DNA of 64,000 nt from Odiellus spinosus (GCA_963920705.1 OY987225.1:496001-560000); one strand, 5' to 3'. Shown: positions 12,501-22,860, counted from the first letter of the stretch. Translations and numbers: made by a program. The notes: a model not told the origin generated them from the letters alone.

Positions 12501-15500
12501 ACAAATGTGATATTTGTACTTCTAAAGAACTACCGAACTCTCGTTCAACACATCGAATCTGTCTTTCTCCAATTACTCATAGAACTAACCAATCAAAATT
12601 TGACGATCGGAGAAAAAGAACTATAACATTTAATGAATCTGCATCTAGTTGTATTAAAAAAGCTAAGACGGAGGAATATTCAGAGGATAGACCAAGATTA
12701 TTTTTAAATAACGATAACCCGTTACAGAAATCGAATTTGGCAAGAGAAAGGCTTAAAAGAGCCCTTATGCGTCAAGAAATAACCATGGACAAACCAATAA
12801 CTATCGAAAATAGTCTGTCATATTCACGGAAAAGGCTTTTTAATGAAACTACTGTCGTTGAACATCAGTCTAATACACCTATAGATTTTGAAGACTTAGT
12901 CAAAAAACGGCTTTTTGCAAATGATGATTTTGGTGAAACTTCAAGTCTAACTTTTGATCAAATAGAAAATGTGATAAAAACTATCAAGGGAAATGTTCCT
13001 TCTTATACACCTGATAATGTGATAAAAAAAGCGCACATATTTCTACATATGTACCTGATAAGCTGATTAAAAAAAAACATGATGTTTCTACTGATTCACC
13101 TGATGATGACTTGATTCAAGTCAATGAAAACGTTCCTACTTATTCAGCTGATAACCTGATTCAAGTCAATGAAAATGTTCCTACTTATTCAGCTGATGAT
13201 AACCTGATTCAAGTCAATGAAAATGTTCCTACTTATTCAGCTGATGATAACCTGATTCAAACCAAAGAAAATATTCTTGATGAGCTATGTCAAATCAATA
13301 AAAGTCTTCCTATTTATACCCCTGATAAAGTGATTCAAGCCAAAGACATAATTTATACCAAAGAAAATGATTCTACTTCTACGCCTTTAAGTAATATTTC
13401 AAGGGATGCTACGACACAAGTATCAATATGTATTCGCAAAAGGCTTTGCAAAAATTCAACAAGAAAACTAAGTAGAAACATTTTTAAGCTAAAGAAGAGA
13501 ATAGAAAAAATTAATAAGCAAATGTCAGCCCTCAGAGTGACGTCAAATAGGCTAAAAGAAGAGAACCAGAAGAAGGAAGTCATTCAAATTATGAAAATCA
13601 TGGAAAACGCCAATAACTCGGATGATATAAAAGCAAAGTTTTTAGCTGAGCAAGTACTTGCTTATGGTAAAAAAACCATGCCTTATAATGAATCTACTTT
13701 GAGAATTTGCTGTTTGATCTTCAAAAAATCTCCGGCAGCCTACACTTACATGAGAGAATTAGAAGTGCTCCATTTACCTCATAGAACTACGCTAAAACGA
13801 TTCATTGGCCATTCAACTGGAGAGGACGCCATAACTTCATTGGTCAAGGAAAGACTCACGAGCGAATATGCAAAAATTACAAATGAAAAAGAAATGCTAG
13901 GGTCTTTAATGTTTGATGAGATGAAAATAAAAGCAAAGCTACTTTATGATCGCAATCTAGACAAGTTTTTCGGCGCACCAACTTCTTGCATCCCTGAAAA
14001 AAACACCACAATCGCGGAAGAAAAAAAATTGGCGACTCATGTACTCTGCTTCATCTTTCAGGGACTGAGAACGAATTTTAAACTCCCAGTTGCGTATTTC
14101 TTCACAGCAAACTTAGATGGAGAACAACTGTACCAACTAATCCTACGGGTAATAAATGCTGTTGAAAATAGTGGATTTCGAGTAATAAGGCTAGTTTCGG
14201 ATAACGCAAAGACGAACACCTCTGCATTTAAAAAGCTGGGCAATGGCATTTTATCCCACGAAATTATTCATCCACTTGACGAAGAACGGAAGCTTTTTAT
14301 AGCATTTGACCAAAGCCATTTAATTAAAAACATTAGGTCTCAGTTTCTGGCTAGATATTTGTTGTACATTGGTGTTCAAATCTCATCACACTTCCTCACC
14401 CAGCTTTACCACAAGCAGAAAGGAATGTTCGTTAAAGCTGCAAGGTGTTTAACCCGTAAAGTCCTTTTTCCAACAACATTTGAAAAGATGAACGTTCTAA
14501 GAGCTGTTCAAGTATTTTCACAGCCAGTTACTGCTGCCCTAAAAACAATGCTCCAATTAAATCAAGTGAAGGTGGAAGAAAGGGAGAGTCTAGAAGTTAC
14601 TGTATTTTTCATGGAGACTGTTAGAAAATGGTTTGAAATCCATGATGTCTGCAATATAACCCATGGGTATCATGCAAGAAATCACAATAAACTGCCTTTT
14701 CAAAGCGTTAATGACGAACGATTAGACTGGCTTGAAAATGACTTCCTGCCATTTATCAAGGTCATCCAATGCAATGCTACGTTAAAAAATGAAAAGTTTA
14801 CTGATGAAACCTACGAAGCTATGGTCATAACAACGAAATCTACAATTGCTGTAACGAAACATTTATTAGAAGATGGATTTGATTTCGTTTTAACCCGGAA
14901 ACTATCAAGTGACGCGATAGAAGAAAGTTATAGTAGCCTTAGGAGATGTGGCGGCTTTAACGATCAAATGGATGTAAGATCATGTTCTTTGGCTCTTGAA
15001 CATGCCCTAAAAATTGGTAATTTGAAAGCATCTACATATTCTAATGCTAGCCGTGGAAATAACGTTGAAGTTACACCAATATCTGGGAGTTTTCGGGAAA
15101 CACTAGAACTTCGTAGGGAAGACAAGAAGATATCAATTTTGGCCCAGGCAGAAGAAATTAAAAATATTCTTACACCGTACCTTTTGAAACTTTTGGATTC
15201 AATGGGAAAAGTTTCAGTAAATGGTAATGATGGTTAATGAAACGTTCCCACTTACTTTTTTAGAGTTAAAACCTTTTCTATTTCAATTCCAGATACTTGT
15301 TACCCGACTATAAAAAATTGTACGATCGCTTTAATTGGAGGTTGTATCGTAAAAGTGGCAGAGGAACATTCAGAATGTAACGACTGTCTGGATAAGCTAA
15401 TGCAACCAGTTTCAAATGCACCATTGCTCAAATTAATTAGAGCCCAGGATAATGGGGGTCTCAAGTACCCCAGTAGGCTTCTAATTTCACTCCTAATTAA

Positions 15501-18500
15501 CGTAACTGAATTTGCGGAAGCTTCCATTCCTATCTTTCCAAAAAACACGGTACTTGCTACCTACTGCGAAATTATTTTACCGCATTTCAGTAAACCACTA
15601 CAATGTCAGTCTAGCTGTTCTACTAACTATGATCTCTCAAAATTGTTGCTTGAAAAGTATTTGAGACCATTATTGTATAACTATGCCCGCGATACCTCAG
15701 ATGTTCTTGAAATTCGGAAAACTCTAAATTCAAAGCCATTGTCAAGAAAGGTTTTAAAAGTATAATGTATATACTTTTTAAATAAAATAAACTATTTATG
15801 AGAATTATTTTTGTTTTTCTTTATGAGGTTTAACATATTTTCTCAGTCCCCACTAAATGTTTTCAGCAACTCCTCTTGAGCCGTTGCCTTGAAAACGGAA
15901 AAAAATAAAATACCTATAGTTTAATGTAATAAAAATTTTAATCGAAAATAATGTTTTTTTTTTTCGCTTTCTTATCTGAACTTATAAGGGACTTTTATTC
16001 GGATAACTTTTTCAGGTGATCGGATTTAAAAAATTTATTTATGCATGTCCCCTAAAATTCTTCCCGCCAAATCATATTTAAATGAATAGATGGCCCCTTC
16101 GATATGTCCAACTCAGAGCGCCCTCTAACGATAAAATAGGTCAAAAAACAAGACGGTGCGATTCTTGAAGTCTCCCCCAGCCAGAGGAGCGCACACGGGC
16201 CTTGATTAACGTAGGCAACGGTTTATACTATTTATTTGGCCCATAGTGGTTTAAGGGTTTAATCCCCAAGTATATTTTATTAAACATTAATATATAATCT
16301 AAATTACCCGAGTCATACCTTTATTTCATCTACTAATAATTATTTTTATCTATCTAACCAATGACAACCGCTTGCACCCGCGAAACCCTTTTTATTTAAT
16401 AACTTTTAATCTTTTAATTTTTACCCCTTTCCCTTAGACTTGGCATTTTATATCTTTAGTGGGAGCAAAACGTTTCAATTTAAAATGAAAATCCGTTGTG
16501 CTAAGATTTATTGTTCCCGTACATTTACGGGTATCATAATAAGTATATCATCTCTAAAATCAGAAGCCGATGAAACCCTCCTTTGAAGTCTATTACTCCC
16601 GGGTCTTGTCTACCCCTCTGTATTGGTTAGTCTCAAAAATGGCGATTCGTACGCCAATGGAAGATCGTTTTCCATTGGCTTAACAATGTTTCCCGGGAAA
16701 TAAACTTTTTTATACATTTTTTGGATCTCAGAAGGTTATGCCAAAAAAATGGCGCGATGAGTCATTACATTATCGGATGATCATACGTAACATAATAGTC
16801 CACTTTTCACTGAGCATAGATCTTTCCTCATTAAATGACGTCACAATGACGTTTTTCATACTTATATAAAATAGATCTCATGGCGAAACCATTAAAGTCT
16901 TTTAAAGAAGCTTAGAATTTATTATCTTCGATAGCTAAGGCTTAGTACCGAAATTTATTCTTTTTGCTGGCACTTGCATTCATATTGCTTCACGTGACTC
17001 GTTAAAGCCACCAAAAGCAAATATCCGCTTTTATTCCCCACCTTGTCAGAAATGGTGAATTTAAACTCGTACTTACCAGCCATATCTGCGCGTATACCGC
17101 AACGATGGCTACCCCTTGAGGAATTCCTAAAATGAAGCCGATCACAACACCCGATATACCTCTCGATTCACACTGAAAGAAAGATATTTCTTAGCCCAAA
17201 ATAATAATAATAATAAGAGTGAGTAGATTGGGTTAAAAAGTGACCTGCCCTATTTATGGTTTTTCTGGTCACTTTCTTTCCCTGCCCAGGTAGAAGTCTA
17301 GACGATAATGATACTATTTGAGGCAGATTGGAATTAAGCTACGTTCACACTAGACACTTTGGAACCGTTTTCAAACCGTTTCGGATATTCAAATCGATTT
17401 TTCAAGCTAATAATTAACCCTAAAATTTTCATTTTGACCTTTACATAACGGTTAAAAACGGTTTCAAAGTCTCAAGTGTGAACGCGGCTTTAGTGCGTGG
17501 TTTTAAAAGGGCCGTATTATTAATTAACTTCTCCGTTTTTTTTAACTGTGATAAAGCAAAAACTTTGAATAATAACCCTAACACTCTAGTTTCTGGGAAC
17601 ATTGAAGACGTTAATACATGTGGAAAAGATATTTCGTTGCGGGCTGGTGACAATGGTAACACTGATGATCGTTCGCTTTCCGACTGCCTCAATTGGGACG
17701 CGTCATTTCTCAAAATTTTAACTCTTCTTCGTGTATGGAAAAGACGTATTTGGAAATATAATTATCATCAATAATTTTGATGTATCTAAAATTTGACCCC
17801 TAGCCCGGGGTCCTTCAGGTTCCTCGATATATCATGTCGTTTTCTCAGAACAAAACGGATTATTCAGTTTTAAATTAGAAATTAAATGTATTTAAATTGA
17901 AATGGCACTTAGACTATTAGGGTCAATCATATTTACGAACTCGATCGTAACCAATCAAAACCTTTTTAGTGTTAAGGGTGAATTTAATGGGATAATAGTC
18001 AAAATTATATAGGCATAAATATTCTACCTGAGAAAAAGAAATTTAATTTAATTAATTTTAACGGAATTTTGAAAAAGTATTAAATACGATTAAAATAAGA
18101 TTCGAATATATTTCATGAAATGTTATAAACATTTTCTAGAAATTTTAATAAGATGAAAGAAAGCCGCCCTCAAAAACCCGTCGTGAAGTACTAGCTTGAC
18201 AATATTCATTTTAATAAATAATCGTAGGCATTGTTAGCTGCACAATGTCGTTATTCAAGTCTAAGCCTTCGGAAGATAAAAACGCCTATAATGTACGCGC
18301 CATTTATCTATAGACTAGGGGTCGATACTCGATAGACCTTTTGTAATAATGATTTTAATTTCTTAACCAATTTGACATTATTTTGCGTAAATTTTAAAAT
18401 ATTTGTAAACCTTCGCACGACCGGAGTCCAATGTTACGCTGCCTATTCAAGGACGGAGTAACAACTGGAGGAATTTAGAACGAATCCCCACCATTGACAT

Positions 18501-19632
18501 CAACACCAAAACTAGTTTTCTTCTACCTAAACGATGGTTTTATACGCAAAATCAGATCTAGTAGGGCTTCTATATCCTCCATTTATGGGTCATTTAAATT
18601 TATTATAAACCCGGCAGCGTTGCCAGATCAAAAGTCTAAAATTATAGTACTTGGTTCCAAAAATTATCTATTTTTCTAGAAAATTATAGTACGCTATATT
18701 TTTGGCGCGAATTTTGAATTCAAATGCAAATATATATGACGTCGCCCACGAAAATGTTATTTTGTTATGAACAAACTCTTGAGCAGCCTAAACTTCACTT
18801 CGGGGAACCTAGCGGCAGTTAAAACACAACTTATTGCCAAGGCAACTCGGAGCTCTCGGGCTAGCCTATCACACGCTTTGCCTCTATGGAAATACAAAAG
18901 CAGTAGGCTGTGGATCCCTAAGAGGGGAGTAATACTAAGAGTGGGCCATGTGACGAAGCACAAAGTTGACTAAAATTAAAGTTTTCGATATAAAATCTAC
19001 CATTTAAAAATTATCGCGCAATTATCGGAAAAATGCACAAATTATCGCAAAAAGCGTACTATATATAGTACGCCGTTGAAATTATAGTACGCCCAGAAAT
19101 TTTTCTTGAAATTATCGAAATGTACTAAAATTATAGTACGTCTGGCAACGCTGAAACCCGGATCAGTCATATGACATATAAAACATTTGAAAACTAAAAC
19201 TTAAGGGAATCTCCAAAAATTTACCATAAATTGTAAATGTTTTAGGTATACAGGAGTAGAATTACGTTAAATTGCGCTAATGGAGAGAAATACAAAGCAT
19301 CTATGACTGTTTTATGAGACATTTTATGATTAAATGAATAAAAATAAATATTTTTAGGCTTCATTCTCGGTATAAATAAAGAAAAGAGTTTCACTTACAT
19401 AATTTGAATAAAATGATGATAATATGAACGACGACTGGTAAGTGAAGTATTGAGAGGCGGCGAGTGACGCGATCAACAAAATAACTTCCATCTTTTTTGG
19501 TTTCGGGTTCGACACTATTACCACCTCAGCAATTTGTTCTATACCAATGGTGAAGACTTGACTATTGCTAGTAGACATCTCAGTACCGTTGTCTCGACCA
19601 ACATCGTAGGTTCCCTTTGTTTTACGTAACAT
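583..19632 (-). CDS. MFS transporter (SLC18B1/VMAT-like), 3' part outside window
   Basis: The window's one supported host gene: a membrane transporter that would move small solutes; the substrate cannot be told. Five exons join in phase on the minus strand: 19632-19399 (start ATG at 19632), 17172-17077, 3367-3294, 1786-1636, 651-583, all with GT..AG borders. The joined product (about 230 residues so far) has the MFS layout: a hydrophilic N-tail, TM1 (LIASLAASQYFTYQSSFIL), the post-TM1 SFYSNYCESRGISG element resembling 'PFYPxEAxxKGxS', two further TMs, LRIVQGIGIMATDVSVFVIA, then GVLEALLAISIAIASPLGG, matching the family's 'GxLEaxxGlGxxxGPxxGGxLY'. Family members have about 12 TMs, so roughly half is missing at the left. 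The intron between 3368 and 17076 is 13.7 kb and full of transposons. SLC18B1-like is my best guess; MFS membership is firmer. Confidence 0.82.
2200..2960. repeat. TATAGGA-rich degenerate repeat region, interrupted by a MITE
   Basis: Blocks of the short word TATAGGAAAA recur at 2228-2272, 2620-2650 and 2860-2940. The left block opens with CAGGGTGACCA at about 2203. A similar start (CAGGGTGACCAC followed by the complementary TTCCTATA words) occurs at 33053. This looks like an old low-complexity terminal-repeat element into which the MITE at 2282 inserted. Confidence 0.4.
2282..2618. mobile_element. 337-bp MITE, CAGAAGCC family, copy 1
   Basis: The terminal inverted repeats begin CAGAAGCCGATGAAACCC and extend about 40 bp. 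The element is flanked by the 7-bp direct repeat GTGGAAA (2275-2281 and 2619-2625). It has no coding capacity. Internal words such as the CTCTCTCTCC tract and CCCATACAGAGAGG are shared with the copy at 3393. Confidence 0.9.
3017..3215. repeat. MITE remnant with C-runs, CAGGGGCGTAGGAAC family
   Basis: The right end reads GTTCCTACGCCCCTG, a hAT-like terminus. Two long C-runs alternate with AT-rich words (ATCATATTTGC). The same sequence lies in the opposite orientation at 52338-52560. No target duplication could be read. Confidence 0.6.
3393..3728. mobile_element. 336-bp MITE, CAGAAGCC family, copy 2 (inverted)
   Basis: Same family as 2282-2618 but inserted in the opposite orientation. The flanking 7-bp direct repeat is CTATTAT (3386-3392 and 3729-3735). 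The two copies are 774 bp apart and would form a long hairpin in one transcript; exon 3 of the MFS gene (3294-3367) lies between them. Confidence 0.9.
3755..3878. repeat. 81-bp repeat joined to a solo MITE terminus
   Basis: An 81-bp segment (starts TTAAAATGAAAATCCG, ends ATCTCTAAAAT) is followed at 3836 by only the first 40 or so bases of the CAGAAGCC MITE. The same junction recurs at 16481-16561 with about three differences in the 81 bp, so the two loci share an older copy in which the MITE was already inserted. Confidence 0.75.
4527..4793. repeat. Tandem repeat that was the insertion target of the 4794-10679 element
   Basis: A unit of roughly 190 bp (TCATCGGTATTTTCGTCC, then GGCACTAA, then TTTTATTGGTGATGG) is present whole at about 4560-4690. 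A second copy starts about 4700 and is interrupted at 4793; it resumes at 10680. The uninterrupted copy therefore shows what the empty site looked like. Confidence 0.8.
4990..6996 (+). pseudogene. DSPGH-type (Kolobok-like) transposase, N-terminal part
   Basis: Exons run 4990-5115 (ATG, lysine-rich start, donor AAA|GTAAGT), 5180-5905, 5983-6152 (SP/TP-rich nuclear tail), about 6584-6715, and about 6781-6935. The fourth holds the family's CSECGETLEYRC ... GSAVVFSWVCPKN block; the fifth holds LSGNLYSKIAKFFSHAKVKF and FFGKDTY. Those two match the minus-strand gene at 35563-39035 (AYGPECTCG, FVGTAIVFSWKC, FFGKDTF), which carries on into the catalytic domain missing here. Exon 2 switches frame at a run of nine A near 5410. 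The copy is 3'-truncated and cannot be active. Superfamily assignment rests on the better copy and is tentative. Confidence 0.7.
7000..7420. other. No gene recognised
   Basis: AT-rich filler inside the 4794-10679 element, between the truncated transposase and the foldback repeats. No motif or repeat was identified. Confidence 0.5.
7421..7551. repeat. Foldback repeat 1
   Basis: The two ends pair over about 50 bases: GGTAGCCATCCTTCA on the left and TGAAGGATGGCTACC on the right, with CTCAGTAAGGGGG pairing further in. A GC-richer loop of about 35 bases lies in the middle. Confidence 0.85.
7621..7782. repeat. Foldback repeat 2, related to foldback 1
   Basis: Arms of about 70 bases begin AGCCTCTTCGCCAGAAG and end CTTCTGGTGAAGAGGCT. 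The inner part (GATCAGGCATACAAA / TTTGTATGCCTGATACTG) resembles foldback 1 in layout. The linker between the two hairpins repeats the CTTCTGGCGAAGAG arm word. Confidence 0.85.
7783..9142. other. No gene recognised
   Basis: Only short unconvincing frames, without domain motifs. A small imperfect inverted repeat around GGGGAAT...ATTCCCC lies at about 8415-8462. This is part of the decayed right half of the 4794-10679 element. Confidence 0.45.
9143..9430. repeat. Three degenerate tandem units of about 90 bp with an embedded palindrome
   Basis: Each unit runs from GACGCCATATAATAAAAA through an AAGTGATGTTG(T)GGAA word to AAGCCTGCAG. Inside, 9327-9350 and 9354-9377 form perfect 24-base arms around the 3-base spacer ATA (core CTGGATATTATTAGACG). 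Confidence 0.8.
10080..10115. repeat. Perfect 36-bp spacerless palindrome
   Basis: Each 18-base arm reads ATCTTGGATTAAGAATTT; the centre is TTT|AAA. No interruption or mismatch is present. Confidence 0.95.
10687..11639. other. No gene; end of the interrupted tandem repeat, then AT-rich DNA
   Basis: 10680-10780 completes the tandem repeat whose start is at 4700-4793. Two copies of TTTTAGTTTCAACGAA (about 10955 and 11058) mark another short repeat. The rest is AT-rich up to the P element. Confidence 0.5.
11640..16220 (+). mobile_element. P element copy 1, nearly complete, with perfect 34-bp TIRs
   Basis: Both ends carry a perfect inverted repeat of 34 bp beginning CGTTGCCTACGTTAATCAAG. The flanking direct repeat is the 7-bp GTTTATA (11633-11639 and 16221-16227). 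The element is 4.58 kb and carries one plus-strand THAP transposase gene. It lies in the large intron of the MFS gene, antisense to that gene. The perfect TIRs and few coding lesions point to a fairly recent insertion. Confidence 0.93.
12134..15765 (+). pseudogene. P-element transposase (THAP9-like), copy 1
   Basis: DNA-cutting enzyme of the P family. ATG at 12134 starts a THAP zinc finger (VCIVPGC ... VCSRHF ... YAIP). After a linker and tandem repeats of IQVNENVPTYSAD (13111-13260) comes a coiled coil (KLKKRIEKINKQ), an HTH region (KSPAAYTYMRELEVLHLPHR), then the RNase-H-like domain with FDEM, SDNAKTN and DQSHLIKNIRSQF, and the acidic block DAIEESYSSLRRCGG. The last intron (15224-15292) joins in phase to exon 15293-15765 with the C-terminal GGCIVK, CNDC and DNGGLKYPSR blocks. 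An AATAAA lies just after the stop. Lesions: one TAA in the THAP domain (12188) and one frame change at an A-run near 13025. Otherwise the length is that of a full transposase. Confidence 0.9.
16228..17076. other. No gene; old repeats
   Basis: Apart from the repeat at 16481-16657, nothing coding was recognised. AT-rich intron sequence of the MFS gene. Confidence 0.5.
16481..16657. repeat. 81-bp repeat plus truncated CAGAAGCC MITE
   Basis: Counterpart of 3755-3878: the same 81-bp segment, then about 95 bases of the MITE (CAGAAGCCGATGAAACCC to GCGATTCGTACGCC) before it is lost. The identical junction shows shared ancestry, not two separate insertions. Confidence 0.75.
17334..17493. mobile_element. 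160-bp MITE, CGTTCACAC family, copy 1
   Basis: The ends read ACGTTCACACTAGAC and AGTGTGAACGCGGCTT. Inside, CCGTTTTCAAACCGTTTC pairs with AACGGTTTCAAAGTCT. A second copy lies at about 44676-44850. It is in an MFS intron. Confidence 0.75.
17494..18614. other. No gene recognised
   Basis: A 98-codon frame starts inside the MITE and shows no motif. The remainder is AT-rich intron sequence. Confidence 0.5.
18615..19153. mobile_element. 539-bp hAT-type MITE
   Basis: The ends CAGCGTTGCCAGA and TCTGGCAACGCTG are perfect 13-bp inverted repeats. The element is flanked by the 8-bp duplication AAACCCGG (18607-18614 and 19154-19161), the hAT signature. ATTATAGTACG or its complement recurs several times near both ends, like subterminal transposase-binding sites. 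There is no transposase. Confidence 0.93.
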
Positions 19633-20237
19633 ACTCTAAGATAGTTTAAGAAAAATAAATATTTACCACTATAGTTGCGCGAATTAGAGACGTAACTCTC
19701 TCCCGCTCCGCAAAGTTTAATATTTACCAGGCAGTTTTTGCACCGTAAATCAAAAGCAAAACAAATCCTATGATTTAGAGAAAAAACCTTTCCATCGCGA
19801 AAAGAAAAATAAATGGCTACGCTGCTGGAAAGATGTATCGTACGTTAGCTAAAGGTGACGCGCCGCCAGCTCGGAAATCAACAGGGGATTCTCGATTTAT
19901 CCAACACCAGTCAATTGCCCACACTACCGCGTTCAACCTTTACAATAGTACAAAAATCGGCTAAATGAGTTCACGATAAAATAAACAAAAAGTCTAGCCG
20001 AGATAAGAAACGCGTCCGAACGCGAGTGTCAAATATAAAACGACTTATTCCCAACGATGATGGAACTCTTACTATCAACGTGTCGCTCTTCTAACCAATT
20101 TTATTCTGCCAATAGCTCAGTCACTAGGTAAGTACCTACTGTAAGTGTTGCGGGTTTAGACAATAGCGAGTGAATTTGATATCTTAATTCTCGGTGGGCG
20201 TACCCAACTAGTACTTGGCATTTTGAATAGATGCGCA
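19633..20237. other. Upstream region of the MFS gene
   Basis: Lies 5' of the start codon at 19632, so the promoter and 5' UTR should be here; no TATA box or initiator could be singled out. No other gene was seen. Confidence 0.4.
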
Positions 20238-20493
20238 ACGCGACTGAGTGTTTAACGGAAACATTACGCGTTTCTACGCTCCGAGGTGGTAGCTGTTTTG
20301 TACGTCAGCTAATTCCCGTACGACTCCGCGAAAGGCTAGAAATTACATAATCTGGTCTCCAGTTCACGCGACTGAGTGTTTAACGGAAACATTACGTGTT
20401 TCTACGCTCCGAGGTGGTAGCTGTTTTGTACGTCTGCTAATTCCCGTACGACTCCGCGAAAGGCTAGAAATTACATAATCTGGTCTCCAGTTC
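20238..20493. repeat. Tandem duplication, 2 x 128 bp
   Basis: Copies at 20238-20365 and 20366-20493 are nearly identical (start ACGCGACTGAGTGTTTAACG, end GGTCTCCAGTTC), with two differences noticed. This is a recent local duplication. Confidence 0.92.
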
Positions 20494-21050
20494 ATTCATA
20501 ATCCCTTGGAAAAATAAAATTCTAATAATCCGTACGTAATCTCCATAAATAATCTTTAATCTGAAAAATAAATCGCGTAATCTCCGTTATTCATTTCATC
20601 TTAAAGTATCCTTTTTAGCATCAATATTTAATAATCAAATTTTCTAAAACAAAATGAACTTAATCCCCGAATCTTGTAGGCAATCCTCGAAACCAGTAAG
20701 TTATTTCCATAACTCGAACTTAATCTATAAAACTTGAAAGTATAGTCCCCAAAACCTGAACTATATTGCCAAAACTCTAACGATATACCCCAAAACTTGA
20801 ACGCAATTCAAAAACAGATTTACAATTCCGCACGAAGAGGCTATCCCCTCGCTATAGCAACATCTTATAGAACGAGATAACCCCTCCAGTTCGATACGTG
20901 TTCTGGAAAAGGCCATCATTTGTTTACGTCCCTTTTGGGCAGGATTACAATCGCGAACCGTAGTACAAGGAACACGTGTCAATAGACGGACGAAGCGATA
21001 GGATCGCTAGGTTTCCTTTTGATTAATAATAAACAAAAAAAAAAAAAAAA
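20494..21050. other. No gene; short AAAACTTGAA-type repeats
   Basis: Degenerate words (AAAACTTGAACG, AATCGCGTAATC) recur around 20560-20820 and resemble those leading into the minisatellite at 39380. A 16-base A-run and a G-run lie at 21035-21058. Confidence 0.4.
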
Positions 21051-21059
21051 GGGGGGGGC

Positions 21060-21260
21060 GTGCTTTATGAAGTGGGGTGGAAATGTGGCCAAAAATACGT
21101 TGGTGAAACGAAACCAAGTTTGAAAATTAGATTAGGAGAACGTAAAGTGTGTTATAGGGAGGCGAATTTATCCAACGGTTTAGCAAAACATACGTGGAAC
21201 TAAAAAACCGGACACGCTATTGAGTGGGAAAAATCGGCAAAGAAAAAAAAAAAAAATTGG
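21060..21260 (+). mobile_element. Penelope-like element remnant, GIY-YIG endonuclease end
   Basis: One plus frame reads WKCGQKYVGETKPSLKIRLG ... NGLAKHTWN ... TGHAIEW, the pattern of the GIY-YIG nuclease at the C-terminus of Penelope retroelements (CxxxYIGETxRxLxxRLxEH ... ALAxHxxxxxHxIxW). Only this tail is present; no reverse transcriptase was seen. It is a 5'-truncated fossil. Confidence 0.7.
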
Positions 21261-21640
21261 TTTCGCCGGGTGGCATTCATAAGGCCAACTTTCCATAACA
21301 CCAACTGCCCGGTACACCAACCGTTGGAGTCATAGATATATGAAAAATAAGCTAGATCCACTACCCTCACGGCCAACCGGGGGGGGGGGGGGGAAACGTC
21401 GGTAGCCGAAGGCTGCCATTTGAGGGACATTATGTATTTAGCGCCATCTAGTAAACACTTTAAAAGGGAAAAAACCGCGGGAAATTTGTAGGGATGAATT
21501 CGCGATAATGAAAGCGCGGGAAACTTAAAGATACGAATAGGGCATTTGAGTAAAAGCAAAAGCGCGGGAAACTACAAAATGATTAAGCAACTTTTTAAGG
21601 TTTGAGAGCTGGCGTAAAGACTAAACTGAAGAAGACTAAA

Positions 21641-22860
21641 ATGGTTAAAAGTTGCGCTTTTTTGCATTGTAAACGCAATAAGAGAGTCGGAAAACATTAC
21701 GTGAACAAAAGTGTTCATTTCATAGGTATAAAATAACTTTTTAACATAATCATTCATAATGTACAATAACCGAGGTTCATTTTTATCATTAAGATTTCCT
21801 CTGGGCAATAGCGAGTTGCTAGGAAAATGGATAGCTGCGGTTGATCGAGACAACTGGAATCCATCTTCATATGATTTAGTGTGTAGCGAACATTTCCTGG
21901 AGGAGGAAATTAATGTTCAAAACGGAAAACACTATCTTAGAGACAATACTGTACCAACAAAGGTTAATAACTTAAATTAAGTGGTTGAGTGTGCAAAAAT
22001 AACGCAAAGTTTTTGTTTATTATAATCAGAATTTGAAAGGGATTCAAGTAATATGTGTAGCAGAGGAACAGCCCAGCCAATTTTCATCTTCTAGTGTAGG
22101 CAAAGTTTTGTAGTCTTGAAATAATAACAAAGGCTCAAAAACTTAAGGATATTTCAGAAAACATACGGGAAAATCAAACCTTCTCCTTCATCGAGTATTC
22201 ACGCAGAGTTAACTGGCAAAGAAGCTAAAGTGATAGCATGGATAAATAATAACTTACAGGGATAAATCTTAGTGGTAAAATGTTAGATTCCGTCGCACCC
22301 TCGCGGCCGAAATTCTTAGAACCGGAAACTTTCGTTTTACCGATTCTAGGGGTCAAGTTGGTTGTTGCGTGGATAAATGTTTCGTCTGCTATTTTAGTAG
22401 CTTCGTTAGCATCATGTAAGCATGGTGTCGTAAGGTTGTTAACATCACATTAAACATTTAATAAGTATGGGAAATGTTTTCGCAACACACATACGAAGTT
22501 TTGGGTATCCCGTGCCCAATTCCTCAAAAGGATATATTGGAAAACGATATTTTAACAGGTATTAAAAGAATTTTAAAATTTGTAATTTTGGAGCCAAGGC
22601 TTATCTTTAATAATGCTTTACTTTTGGCTTTTGCTATGTAATTTTTAAGATGAAGAAGATGAAGAGGAATTGGAGTGGAAAAATGTTGCTTTATCACTTG
22701 ATAATGCATTAAAATCAGTAGATTGTATCATCGTAAGGATATATAGTACGTTGTCGTCTACTTTTCTTAAAACAATAGTGTATACTTTTATAGGAAAAAT
22801 GAAACCGGTGTCAAAAAGCCGACAAAGGAGCATCAGATTAATAGCCTCGCTAAACGAATA
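21641..22860 (+). pseudogene. THAP-domain gene fragment
   Basis: Exon 21641-21729 (MVKSCAFLHCKRNKRVGK) and exon about 21775-21962 (RFPLGNSELLGKWIAAVDR ... LVCSEHFLEEE ... DNTVPT) together form a THAP zinc finger: C-x4-C, a tryptophan, C-x2-H, then the VPT end. Short, poorly supported exon-like pieces follow to about 22860, including the acidic DEEDEEELEWKNV. No transposase domain follows, so this is a remnant of a THAP-bearing transposon. The exon 1/exon 2 junction is uncertain. Confidence 0.6.

Noticed and set aside
17478-17774. 98-codon plus frame
   Set aside because: Starts inside a MITE terminus and shows no motif or homology to neighbouring genes.
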